Assembly: GCA_030683005.1 (NCBI GenBank)
Contig: JAUXMY010000037.1
Location: 1-64,000, forward strand
DNA: 64,000 nt
Source of the DNA: Caulobacter sp.
GTDB lineage: Bacteria; Pseudomonadota; Alphaproteobacteria; Caulobacterales; Caulobacteraceae
Direction: 5' to 3'
Shown: piece after piece, positions 26,734 to 34,377 of the stretch
How the letters are laid out: each line of letters opens with the position of its first letter
Numbering within the stretch: the stretch's first letter is position 1
Program-made: the position numbers and the translations under genes
The notes under the pieces: generated by a model
Database searches by the model: none
What the model saw: the letters and a program-made list of their open reading frames with translations, nothing else
Told to the model about the DNA's origin: nothing

Positions 26734-26760
26734 GGCGTTTAGACGGTTTGAACGAAGAAG

Positions 26761-26790
26761 CGCCCTCTCCGGCAACGGAGGGGGCGTTTT
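26761..26790 (+). terminator. Intrinsic terminator after the thiolase gene
   Basis: Stem CGCCCTCTCC / GGAGGGGGCG with a 6-nt loop GGCAAC and TTTT, 28 bp after the stop codon. The stem has one mismatch. Confidence 0.85.
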
Positions 26791-26796
26791 CGTTGA

Positions 26797-26915
26797 TGCG
26801 TCCTTCGCGACGCTCGCCCGAGAGCTCGCTCCTCAGGATGACGAGCTCAGTGGAACGCTACCCACCTTCGTCATGGTGAGGAGCCGGCTCTTGGGCCGGC
26901 GTCGCGAACCACGCA
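26797..26915. repeat. Dispersed inverted-repeat element, family A copy 4
   Basis: TGCGTCCTTCGCGACGCTCG ... CTCCTCAGGATGACGA, a 25-bp spacer, then TTCGTCATGGTGAGGAGC ... GGCGTCGCGAACCACGCA. It sits between the thiolase terminator and the convergent dehydrogenase. Confidence 0.88.
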
Positions 26916-26929
26916 AGGCCCTCCCGCCG

Positions 26930-28231
26930 CTACTTCGCCACCCGCCAAACAATATTCCCCACATCATCAGCCACCAGCAGCGCCCCCTTGCGGTCGGGGA
27001 TCACGCCGACGGGGCGGCCGAGCGCCTGGCCCTTGGCGTCGAGGAAGCCGGTGAGGAAGTCCTGGGCCTTGCCGCTCGGCTTGCCGGCGGCGAAGGGCAC
27101 GAAGACCACCTTGTAGCCGCTGACCGGCTTGCGGTTCCAGGAGCCGTGCTGGCCGACAAAGGCCCCGCCCGCGTAAGCCTCGCCCAGCGATCCGCCGGCC
27201 GGATAGAAGGTCAGGCCCAGCGAGGCGGTGTGGGCGCCCAGCGCGTAGTCGGGCACGATCGCCTTCGCCACCAGGTCCGGATTCTGCGGCTGCATCCGCT
27301 CATCGACGTTCTGACCGAAGTAGCTGTAAGGCCAGCCGTAGAAGCCGCCGTCCTTCACGCTGGTCATGTAGTCGGGCACCAGGTCGTGGCCGAGCATGTC
27401 GCGTTCGTTGACGGCGGTCCACAGCGCGCCGCTGACCGGCTCCCAGTCCATGCCGACCGGGTTGCGAAGGCCGCTGGCGAACTGCCGCATGGCGCCGGTG
27501 GCGAGGTCGAGCTCGAGGATGCCGGCCCGGTTCACTTCCTTCTCGATGCCGCCCTCGGCCAGGTTGGAATGGGAGCCGACGGAGATGTAGAGCTTGCTCC
27601 CGTCCGGGCTGGCCAGCAGGCCCTTGGTCCAGTGGCCGTTGGGCGGATCGGCCGGCAGGTCGACGACCTTCTCTCCCGGGCCGGTGGGCGCCGGGCCGCC
27701 GGGGACATAGCGCCAGCGCAGCAGGGCGTCGGTGTTGGCCACATAGAGCCACTCCCCGACCAGGGCCATGCCGAACGGCGAGTTCAGGCCCGTCAGCAGC
27801 GGGGTCTTCACCTCGGCCACGCCGTCGCCGTCGGCGTCGCGCAGCAGGGTGACGCGGTTGGCGCTGGGCACGCCGGCCCCGGCCCGCTTCATCATCATCT
27901 TCGCCACCCAGGCGGTCAGGCCCTTTTCCTCGCGCGGCGGGCTGTTGCTCTCGGCGACCAGCACGTCGCCGTTGGGCAGCTCATAGAGCCAGCGCGGGTG
28001 GTCCAGCCCCTCGGCGAAGCGGGTGACGGTCATCCCGGCCGGGGCCACGGGCTTGCCGCCGGCCGGCCAGCCGACCGCCCTGGCCGGGTTCAGGGTCGGG
28101 ATCGGCCCGTTGGGGTCTGGCGCGGTCAGGGTGGGCGAGGGACCATAGGTCGCCTCGGCCGGCAGCTCGGCGGCGCCGTTGCAGGCGGCGAGCGTCAGCG
28201 CGGCGAGCGCGGCGGCGGAAGGTCGGAGCAT
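26930..28231 (-). CDS. PQQ-dependent sugar dehydrogenase-like lipoprotein (L-sorbosone dehydrogenase type)
   Basis: 433 aa from ATG 28231 (AAGGAA upstream), with lipoprotein signal LAALTLAAC. A six-bladed propeller follows: VTRFAEGLDHPRWLYELPNGDVLVAES, RVTLLRDADGDG, GLNSPFGMALVG, LYISVGSHSN, GLRNPVGMDWEP, VNERDMLGHDLVPDYMTS, YGWPYSYFGQ, VGQHGSWNRKPVSGYKV and ADDVGNIVWRV. This fits the soluble aldose/sorbosone dehydrogenase family that uses PQQ and works in the periplasm. The substrate is unknown, and no PQQ synthesis genes are in the window. Confidence 0.9.
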   Translation of the reverse strand: MLRPSAAALAALTLAACNGAAELPAEATYGPSPTLTAPDPNGPIPTLNPARAVGWPAGGKPVAPAGMTVTRFAEGLDHPRWLYELPNGDVLVAESNSPPREEKGLTAWVAKMMMKRAGAGVPSANRVTLLRDADGDGVAEVKTPLLTGLNSPFGMALVGEWLYVANTDALLRWRYVPGGPAPTGPGEKVVDLPADPPNGHWTKGLLASPDGSKLYISVGSHSNLAEGGIEKEVNRAGILELDLATGAMRQFASGLRNPVGMDWEPVSGALWTAVNERDMLGHDLVPDYMTSVKDGGFYGWPYSYFGQNVDERMQPQNPDLVAKAIVPDYALGAHTASLGLTFYPAGGSLGEAYAGGAFVGQHGSWNRKPVSGYKVVFVPFAAGKPSGKAQDFLTGFLDAKGQALGRPVGVIPDRKGALLVADDVGNIVWRVAK

Positions 28232-28334
28232 GGGGCGTTTCCTTGTTGTCGACAGAGCATGGCGCCGATGTGAGCGATGTCCAGATGCGATGGCCTGGCT
28301 GGACCGAACCGCCGGCGGCGGGCAGTCTGGTTCC

Positions 28335-29024
28335 ATGCTGCAGCCCTTCGCCACCGAGCTCTGGATCGCTGACGGCGGCGTCGCCGACGTGGCCGGGTTC
28401 CGGTATCCGACGCGGATGGCGGTCATCCGGCTGGCGAACGGCGGGCTGCTGCTGTGGTCGCCGACGGAGATGACGGACGGTCTGCGCGACGCGGTGACGG
28501 CGCTGGGCCCGGTGCGCCATCTGGTGGCGCCCAATTCGCTGCACCATCTCCATCTGGCCCCGTGGAAGGCGGCGTTTCCGCAAGCCTTGCTGCACGCGGC
28601 GCCCGGGCTGCGCGAGCGGCGCGGGGACCTGGCCTTCGACGCCGACCTGACCGACGCGCCGCATCCGGACTGGGCCGGCCAGCTTGATCAGGTCGTGGTT
28701 CGCGGCAACCTGATCACCACCGAGGTGGTCTTCTTCCACCGCGCCGGCCGCACGGCGCTGTTCACCGATCTGATCCAGCAGTTCCGGCCGGGCTGGTTCA
28801 GCGGCTGGCGGGCGCTGGTCGCCCGGCTGGACCGGATGACGGGGCCGGAGCCTCAGGTCCCGAACAAGTTCCGCACCGCCTTCATCGACCGCCGCGCCGC
28901 CCGCCAGGCGCTCGACCGCATCGGCGACTGGCCGGCGGAGAAGGTGCTGATGGCGCATGGCGAGCCGGTGACGACGGACGGCGCGGCCTTCATCGCCCGG
29001 ACGTTCGCCTGGCTCCGGGCCTGA
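28335..29024 (+). CDS. DUF4336 protein (metallo-beta-lactamase-fold relative)
   Basis: 229 aa. MLQPFATELWIADG, RMAVIRLANGGLLLWSP, LVAPNSLHHLHLAPWK, FFHRAGRTALFTDLIQ and KVLMAHGEPV follow the DUF4336 pattern, which resembles metallo-beta-lactamases with an altered metal site (the HHLH segment). Function is unknown. An ATG at 28290 would add 15 residues; neither start has a strong ribosome site. It is divergent from the sugar dehydrogenase lipoprotein. Confidence 0.82.
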   Translation: MLQPFATELWIADGGVADVAGFRYPTRMAVIRLANGGLLLWSPTEMTDGLRDAVTALGPVRHLVAPNSLHHLHLAPWKAAFPQALLHAAPGLRERRGDLAFDADLTDAPHPDWAGQLDQVVVRGNLITTEVVFFHRAGRTALFTDLIQQFRPGWFSGWRALVARLDRMTGPEPQVPNKFRTAFIDRRAARQALDRIGDWPAEKVLMAHGEPVTTDGAAFIARTFAWLRA

Positions 29025-29094
29025 CCCGCCGCGGGTTAAATTCCGGCAATGAACAGTCTCGAGCCCTTGTCCGCAGCGGCGGGGAGGCCGGATA

Positions 29095-30726
29095 GTGCGG
29101 TCAAACCGTCCCAATCCGGAGCCTGCCTTGACCCCGATCTGCTCCAGCGCCGCCGGCCTCGCCGTGCTGGCCCTGCTCTCGACTGCCGCCGCCCCCGCCG
29201 CCCTGGCCGCGCCCGCCGCCGTCCCCGCCGCCGCCAAGCCGTCCCCCGCAAGGGTGGCCGCCACCCAGCGCCGCCCGGTCAGCTTCGCCGCCGCCGCCCC
29301 CGCGCCCGGCGGGCTGCTGGTCATCCCGGCCTCCGGCGCCGAACAGGCCGCCGCCCGGGCCGCCAGCCTGCCGCCCGAGCAGCGCGCCGCCATCGCCCGG
29401 GCCGCGACCTCGGCCGGGTTCAAGTATGGCAGCCGCAAGACCCTGACCCTGCGCGGCATCGGCGACTTCGACCAGATCGTCCTGCTCGGCCTGGGCGAGA
29501 CGCCCTCTGCCAATGACGTGCAGATGGCCGGCGCCGTAGCCGGCCGGGCCCTGGCCGGGGAGACGGGGACGGTCACCGTCCTGGCCCCGGACATGGACGC
29601 CGCGGCCGTGGCCGAACTGGCTGCGGGCTTTGGCCTGGGCGAGTACCGCTCGGACCTCTACAGCACCGACCGCAAGGCGACGACGCCGGCCCCGGTCACC
29701 CTCGTCGCCGACGCGGCCCAGGCGGCCGCCGCCCTCTACAGGACCCGCGGTCTGCCGCTGGTCGAGGCGATGCAGTGGGCGCGCGATGTCTCCAACGAGC
29801 CGGGCAACACCGTCTATCCCGAAGCCTTTGTCGAGCGCGCCCGCGCCGCCTTCGCCGGCGCGCCCGGCGTCAGCATCGAGGTGCTGGATGTTCCGGCCAT
29901 GCAGAGGCTGGGCATGGGCGCCCTGGTCGGGGTCGGAGCCGGCTCGGCCCGTCCGCCCCGGCTGCTGGTCGTCCGCTACAGGGGGGCCGGCGCCCCGGCC
30001 GGCGGGCCGGTGGTGCTGGTCGGCAAGGGCATCACCTTCGACAGCGGCGGCATCTCCATCAAGCCGGGCTCCGGCATGGGCAACATGAAGATGGACATGT
30101 CCGGCGCCGCCGCCGTGGTCGGCGCGGTGCTGTCGCTGTCGAAGTCGGCCGCCCCGGTTGACGTCGTGGCCGTCGCCGCCGTGGCCGAGAACATGCCCGA
30201 CGGCGCGGCCATCCGCCCCGGCGACGTGCTGACCGCCATGAACGGCAAGACCATCGAGGTGATCAACACCGACGCCGAGGGGCGGCTGGTGCTGGCCGAC
30301 GCCCTGGTCTGGTCCGAGCGCAACCTGGGGCCCGCCGTGGTCGTCGACATCGCCACCCTGACCGGCGCGGTGGGCGGGGCGCTGGGCGACGACTACGCCG
30401 GCCTGTTCACCCGCCACGACGCCCTGGCCGGCAAGCTGACCGCCGCCGGGGAAGCGACCGGCGAGGCGCTGTGGCGCCTGCCGCTGCACCCCAGCTATGC
30501 CAAGGACACCAGCTCGACCATCGCCGATATCAAGAACAGCGGCGACGGCCCCGGGGCCGGCACCGGGGCCTGGTTCGTCGGCGAGTTCATCAGCCGCGAC
30601 ATCCCCTGGGCCCACATCGACATGGCCGGCGTCGGCTGGAGCGCGGCCGGCGACTGGAAACCGGCCGGCTCGGCCGGCTTCGGCGTGCGGCTGCTGGACA
30701 GCTTCGTGCGCGACTGGGGGAAGTAG
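29095..30726 (+). CDS. M17 leucyl aminopeptidase with export signal
   Basis: 543 aa from GTG 29095 (GGGGAGG 7 nt upstream). A TTG at 29128 with GGAG is nearly as good and also leaves a signal sequence. The N-terminus has charged MRSNRP then a long hydrophobic stretch ending ALAAPAA, so the enzyme is probably periplasmic. Catalytic zinc motifs are VGKGITFDSGGISIKPG, MKMDMSGAAAVVG and the family signature NTDAEGRLVLAD, with KNSGDGPGAGTGAWFVGEF after. M17 enzymes are usually cytoplasmic PepA-type hexamers, so the exported form is notable. Confidence 0.92.
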   Translation: MRSNRPNPEPALTPICSSAAGLAVLALLSTAAAPAALAAPAAVPAAAKPSPARVAATQRRPVSFAAAAPAPGGLLVIPASGAEQAAARAASLPPEQRAAIARAATSAGFKYGSRKTLTLRGIGDFDQIVLLGLGETPSANDVQMAGAVAGRALAGETGTVTVLAPDMDAAAVAELAAGFGLGEYRSDLYSTDRKATTPAPVTLVADAAQAAAALYRTRGLPLVEAMQWARDVSNEPGNTVYPEAFVERARAAFAGAPGVSIEVLDVPAMQRLGMGALVGVGAGSARPPRLLVVRYRGAGAPAGGPVVLVGKGITFDSGGISIKPGSGMGNMKMDMSGAAAVVGAVLSLSKSAAPVDVVAVAAVAENMPDGAAIRPGDVLTAMNGKTIEVINTDAEGRLVLADALVWSERNLGPAVVVDIATLTGAVGGALGDDYAGLFTRHDALAGKLTAAGEATGEALWRLPLHPSYAKDTSSTIADIKNSGDGPGAGTGAWFVGEFISRDIPWAHIDMAGVGWSAAGDWKPAGSAGFGVRLLDSFVRDWGK

Positions 30727-30826
30727 GGGGGGCGCCAACCGCCCCCAAACCCGCTTTGGGTAGCGGTTCCGCTTCCCCGCCAGCCCGGCAGCGCGCATGA
30801 TTCCCGGCAACGCCCGGAGTTCAGTC

Positions 30827-31207
30827 ATGCGTCTCTCCAACCCGCTCCTCATGCTGCCCGTCCTCGCCGCGATCGCCGCCATGGGCATGACCCGGCAGGC
30901 GCCGGCGGCCGCCGCGCCGGACGCCCCGCCCGCCCCGGCGCCCGCCGTCGTCCCCTCGGCCGAGCGCGGCCACGCCCTGGTGGCCCGCGACTGCGCCGCC
31001 TGCCACGCCATCGAGGCCGTCGGAGACAGCGACTTCGGCCCCGCCCCGCCGTTCCGCACCCTGCACGAGAAGTACCCGCTGGAAGCCCTCGAGGAGGCCC
31101 TGGCCGAAGGCATCCTCTCGGGCCACCCGGCCATGCCCGAATACGAATACGCCCCCGACCAGATCGCCGACATCATCGCCTGGATGAAGAGCCTGGACGC
31201 GGAGTAG
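30827..31207 (+). CDS. Small class I cytochrome c
   Basis: 126 aa from ATG 30827 (GGAG upstream). A signal or anchor region (1-30) and an Ala/Pro-rich linker precede the heme site CAACH (Cys56, Cys59, His60); the axial methionine is probably Met103 (HPAMPEY). ADIIAWMKSL is the usual C-terminal helix. It is a periplasmic electron carrier; the partner is unknown. It lies 100 bp after the aminopeptidase. Confidence 0.9.
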   Translation: MRLSNPLLMLPVLAAIAAMGMTRQAPAAAAPDAPPAPAPAVVPSAERGHALVARDCAACHAIEAVGDSDFGPAPPFRTLHEKYPLEALEEALAEGILSGHPAMPEYEYAPDQIADIIAWMKSLDAE

Positions 31208-31217
31208 CGCGCGCCAA

Positions 31218-31271
31218 TCCTCCCCGGCTTGCCGGGGAGGGGCACCATGCGGAGCATGGTGGAGGGGTAGC
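31218..31271. repeat. Family B repeat unit
   Basis: CCTCCCCGGCTTGCCGGGGAGG hairpin followed by GGCACCATGCGGAGCATGGTGGAGG. It matches the two-hairpin design of the units at 16450-16621 and 31673-31722. Confidence 0.8.
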
Positions 31272-31376
31272 GGCGACGCCGGAAGTCTAGGCGCGAGTAT
31301 CCCTTGACTAACACGCATAGATAGCGCACGGTCCCACCGTGCATAGCGGGCGGCTTCGCACGGAGCCCGACGCCGC

Positions 31377-31658
31377 ATGGACGACATCGCCCGCACCCTC
31401 CTGCTCATGATCATCGTCTCGCCGCTCTTCTGGCTGGCCTCGCGGGTTCACCGGGCGCTGTCGGCGCGGCACGGCGCCCTGTGGGCGACGCTGAGCCGGC
31501 GCGGCGACCTGCTCGCCATGATCCGCTTCATCTGGAGCGACGCCCATCGCGCCCTGGACGACCCGGGGCTCAGCCGGTGCATCCGGGACTTCCGCATCGG
31601 CTCGGCGGTCCTGATCGCCGCCCTGATCGCCGCCGCCGCCCTGACCAGCCGGGCGTGA
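31377..31658 (+). CDS. Small two-helix membrane protein, unknown function
   Basis: 93 aa. Hydrophobic helices lie at about 5-22 (ARTLLLMIIVSPLFWLA) and 74-91 (GSAVLIAALIAAAALTS), with a basic cytoplasmic-type loop between (LSRRGDLLAMIRFIWSDAHRALDDP). CGGAG precedes the ATG. No family is recognised. Family B repeats lie on both sides. Confidence 0.6.
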   Translation: MDDIARTLLLMIIVSPLFWLASRVHRALSARHGALWATLSRRGDLLAMIRFIWSDAHRALDDPGLSRCIRDFRIGSAVLIAALIAAAALTSRA

Positions 31659-31672
31659 GCCCCACGCGCCAA

Positions 31673-31722
31673 TCCTCCCCGCTCGCGGGGAGGGGGACCG
31701 CTCGGAGAGCGGTGGAGGGGGC
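31673..31722. repeat. Family B repeat unit
   Basis: CCTCCCCGCTCGCGGGGAGG followed by GGGACCGCTCGGAGAGCGGTGGAGG: again a first hairpin with CTCCCC/GGGGAG and a second with a locus-specific stem. Confidence 0.8.
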
Positions 31723-31774
31723 AGCGCCGCCGCCGGCCCCCGTGTCCACTCATCCCGGAGAAAGGGGCCGGTCA

Positions 31775-31800
31775 GGGACAGACACCGAGGTGTCTGTCCC
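31775..31800. repeat. Perfect 26-bp palindrome
   Basis: 12-bp arms GGGACAGACACC / GGTGTCTGTCCC around GA. It lies between a family B unit and the second family C element. Confidence 0.75.
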
Positions 31801-31849
31801 GAAGGTCGGTCGTCACCGCTCCCTTCCTTCAGGAAGGGACCGCCCCGTC

Positions 31850-31980
31850 GATCTCATGGCCGCCAGCGTGCCGGACGGGCCAGGTCCGTCAAGGACAGCG
31901 CTTCGCGCTGCCGCGCCGCGGCGGGCCGCAGGCCCGTCCTTGACCGACCTGACCCGTCCGGCGAAGGCCCGGCATGAGAT
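31850..31980. repeat. Long palindromic repeat, family C copy 2
   Basis: About 131 bp bounded by GATCTCATG and CATGAGAT, homologous throughout to 3258-3383 (shared GCCGGACGG, CAGG, GTCAAGG, GACCTG and GGCATGAGAT segments). The arms GCCAGGTCCGTCAAGGAC and GTCCTTGACCGACCTGAC are inverted. It borders the low-GC XRE-ImmA/IrrE module. Confidence 0.8.
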
Positions 31981-32001
31981 TGAGGGGGAGTTGTTGACGC
32001 T

Positions 32002-33087
32002 CTATTCGCTAGATTGCTCTGGCGTCACCAGATGCAGCTTTGCGCGAAGGTCACGGTCCGGCCGAACTAGGTGATGCTGGAAGAGAAGGCCGGAAAGCTC
32101 CTCCTCAGGCAGGGAGAGAGCGCTCGCGACATGATCGCGCGTCAGCCGTTCGCCCCAAAGTGCAGCAAGTATCTGAGGCCAAACCAAAGAGCCCTCCGGT
32201 GGCAGTCCTTCGGGTTCTGTTCTCCTAAATCCACGCGTCGAAATCTCAATATTGAAGGTGCGGTTCTGCCAGTCGCTAATCACACCCATCTTATGGAGTC
32301 GGTAGTTTAGGGCGGCGACCGACACTCCCCAGCGGCGCTTTGCGTGAATGAGTTCGTCCAGTCCGGCGACGAATCGAATCCGACTCGCCATGTCGTCGTG
32401 GGGCATCAGGAAATGAGAGGCGAATTGATCCGCCTCGCTTTCGGCCTCCCGGCTATCTTGCGGCGTTCCGTGTCTATGCATCACCAAATGCCCAAGTTCA
32501 TGGGCTGCGTCGAAGCGGCTCCGCTCGGTTGATTTGAACGTGTTCAAGAAGACGTACGGCTGATCGTTGCGCCAGCACGAAAATGCATCGACGTTCTGCG
32601 TATCTTCGTTAAGTGAAAAGACGCGGACGCCTTTCGCCTCAAGCAACCCAACCATGCTGGTCACGGGCTGCTGGCCGAGGCCCCAATGTGCGCGAACGAA
32701 ATGCGCAGCGGCCTCTGGTGCTGCGTCAGCGCCCAACACCGGCACATCGACTTGCGGAAGGTTGAATCGCTCGGCTACCCAATCTCCGAATAGGTACGCA
32801 ATCGACCCTGCCGCCAAGGCAGCATCGCGTTCCCTGGCGGTCATCGCGCTTAGACTACGGAAGCTTGCGGCCTCGGCGGGCAGTTCGTCGAAATCTGGAC
32901 CCGAAAAGAACTCGACGGGGTAGTCCAAGGCCCGTGCAAGAGCGTGGAGTGTGGCCTCTTCTGGGTCGTTTGCGCTGTTCTCCAACCGCGAAATGGTGAC
33001 AGGCGAAACTCCGACAGCGCTGGCCAATGCTCGAGCGGTCATTTTTCGTCGCCGTCGGGCGAGCAAAAGGCGTCGATGATTGAACAT
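32002..33087 (-). CDS. XRE regulator fused to ImmA/IrrE-type metalloprotease
   Basis: 361 aa. The N-terminal Cro/CI-type helix-turn-helix (about 8-60: KMTARALASAVGVSPVTISRLEN) is followed by a zinc protease domain with HELGH (196-200) and distal Glu218 (EAESEADQFASHFLMP). ImmA cleaves a phage-type repressor and IrrE/DdrO pairs respond to DNA damage, so this family links stress to protease activity and transcription. Stand-alone fusions also act in toxin-antitoxin-like modules. The start is 8 bp after the stop of the 205-aa gene, forming a two-gene operon. Base composition is lower in GC than neighbouring genes, consistent with transfer. Confidence 0.9.
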   Translation of the reverse strand: MFNHRRLLLARRRRKMTARALASAVGVSPVTISRLENSANDPEEATLHALARALDYPVEFFSGPDFDELPAEAASFRSLSAMTARERDAALAAGSIAYLFGDWVAERFNLPQVDVPVLGADAAPEAAAHFVRAHWGLGQQPVTSMVGLLEAKGVRVFSLNEDTQNVDAFSCWRNDQPYVFLNTFKSTERSRFDAAHELGHLVMHRHGTPQDSREAESEADQFASHFLMPHDDMASRIRFVAGLDELIHAKRRWGVSVAALNYRLHKMGVISDWQNRTFNIEISTRGFRRTEPEGLPPEGSLVWPQILAALWGERLTRDHVASALSLPEEELSGLLFQHHLVRPDRDLRAKLHLVTPEQSSE

Positions 33088-33095
33088 CGTCTTAG

Positions 33096-33713
33096 TCAGG
33101 TCTTACGCGAAACGGGTGCCTCGAACTCGATAGGCGGCACTTCGTCAGCGAGCGGATCTGGAGTCTCCCATTCGCCCTTCTGGACGAGCAAAATCCGCTC
33201 GTGAAATCCGTTGTACTGTTCATCAACTATGGCGCGCGGGCACGACAGCTCGGCTCGAACGTCCTTCCCTTCCGCGTAGACGAAGAGGCACCATGTCGGC
33301 GCATTGATCTCCGCGAGTTCCTGTTCTCGGATCGAAGGGAAGAGTTCGTACTGGCCGGACTCGACCGCGCGCGCCGACCCGGCGCCCTTTTTCGAGGTAG
33401 CGAGGGGATCGCCGATGGGATCACCCGCGTGGTCCGCGTTCTGAAAGATCACCTTGATCTGGGCAACGGGATTGAAGATCGACTCGATGTTCTCCCGGCG
33501 GCAGATTTCCCAGCCTTGCGGAACGTACAGTCGGCGAAGATGGGCCGTGCCTGCGATCCAAGAAAGCAAGCCGCCAGCACTGGCCGGATGAAATCCGGTC
33601 GACGTGCGTCGCGCGCCGACTGCGGCACGCACGATGTCCAGGAGCTCTGCCTTGGAAAGACCAAGCGCTTCCAGACGAGAGACAACTTCAAGCTCATGCG
33701 CGAGAACGGTCAC
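33096..33713 (-). CDS. Uncharacterised 205-aa partner of the XRE-ImmA/IrrE protein
   Basis: Starts with GTG 33713 behind AAGGTGAG. No named domain is recognised. Visible features are an N-terminal helical part (LEALGLSKAELLDIVRAAVGARR), a central GWEICRRENIESIFNP and VAQIKVIFQNADHAGD, a Gly/Lys-rich SKKGAGSARAVESGQ, and a C-terminal strand-rich part (WCLFVYAEGKDVRAELSCPR, GFHERILLVQKGEW). It is cytoplasmic by composition. It is first in the operon with the XRE-protease gene and lower in GC than the genome, so it may be the effector, substrate or partner of that protease. That role is inference. Confidence 0.8.
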   Translation of the reverse strand: MTVLAHELEVVSRLEALGLSKAELLDIVRAAVGARRTSTGFHPASAGGLLSWIAGTAHLRRLYVPQGWEICRRENIESIFNPVAQIKVIFQNADHAGDPIGDPLATSKKGAGSARAVESGQYELFPSIREQELAEINAPTWCLFVYAEGKDVRAELSCPRAIVDEQYNGFHERILLVQKGEWETPDPLADEVPPIEFEAPVSRKT

Positions 33714-33738
33714 CGACTCACCTTGTTAATTTTTCCGT

Positions 33739-33750
33739 CCTCATATGAGG
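33739..33750. promoter_or_regulatory. Perfect 12-bp palindrome, candidate XRE operator
   Basis: CCTCATATGAGG lies 25 bp upstream of the 205-aa gene start, in an A+T-rich promoter-like stretch with TTGACC (33768-33773, read leftward) and a second small dyad GTTAA/TTAAC at 33752-33764. The position suits autorepression by the XRE domain. Confidence 0.5.
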
Positions 33751-33784
33751 CGTTAAATCTTAACATGGGTCAAGTGCTTTCGCC

Positions 33785-34270
33785 TCACACCCCCATCACC
33801 ACCGTATTCTTCACCTCCTCCAGCACCGCATAGGTCCGCGTCTCCCGGACCCCCGGCAAATTCACCAGCGTCTCGCCGAGGAACGCGCGGTACGCGGCCA
33901 TGTCCGACACCCGCGCCTTGATCAGGTAGTCGAAGCCGCCGGCGACCATGTGGCACTCCAGGATCTCCGGGGTCCTCCGCACCGTGGCGGCGAACTTGTC
34001 GAAGGTTTCCCCCGTGGTGCGGTCCAGCTGGATCTCGACGAAGATCATCAGGGCGCGGTCGATCTTCTCCGGGTCGAGCAGGGCGGCGAAGCCGGTGATG
34101 AAGCCGCGCTCGCGCAGACGGCGGAAGCGGTCGTGGCAGGCGGCGGGGGAGAGGCCCACGGCGGCGGCCAGGTCCTGGTTGGTGATGCGGCCGTCGGCCT
34201 GCAGCACGCGCAGGATGCGGCGGTCGGTCTCGTCCAGCGTATGAAGATTGTTCGGCGGATGCGGGCTCAT
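33785..34270 (-). CDS. putR: Lrp/AsnC family regulator, probable proline-responsive activator of putA
   Basis: 161 aa from ATG 34270. An AsnC-type helix-turn-helix (LDETDRRILRVLQADGRITNQDLAAAVGLSPAACHDRFRRL) is followed by an RAM ligand-binding domain (IFVEIQLDRTTGETFDKF, ILECHMVAGGFDYLIKARVSDM). It is divergent from putA with 107 bp between. In Agrobacterium, Rhodobacter and Caulobacter relatives, an Lrp-like PutR in this position activates putA with proline. The gene symbol is by position and family. Confidence 0.88.
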   Translation of the reverse strand: MSPHPPNNLHTLDETDRRILRVLQADGRITNQDLAAAVGLSPAACHDRFRRLRERGFITGFAALLDPEKIDRALMIFVEIQLDRTTGETFDKFAATVRRTPEILECHMVAGGFDYLIKARVSDMAAYRAFLGETLVNLPGVRETRTYAVLEEVKNTVVMGV

Positions 34271-34296
34271 GCGTGGAAAGGTACGGCCGACGCGCG

Positions 34297-34345
34297 AAGA
34301 TACCAACCACATTTGGCACGGCTGCGGGCATAACCGGCGTATCTT
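34297..34345. promoter_or_regulatory. Candidate PutR site in the putR-putA intergenic region
   Basis: 7-bp inverted arms AAGATAC (34297-34303) and GTATCTT (34339-34345) with 35 bp between, and an inner CCACATTTGG. Lrp proteins often bind spaced sites across divergent promoters. This is inference. Confidence 0.4.
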
Positions 34346-34377
34346 CAGCCCCATCCGCCAATACGGTCGCCGCCCCC

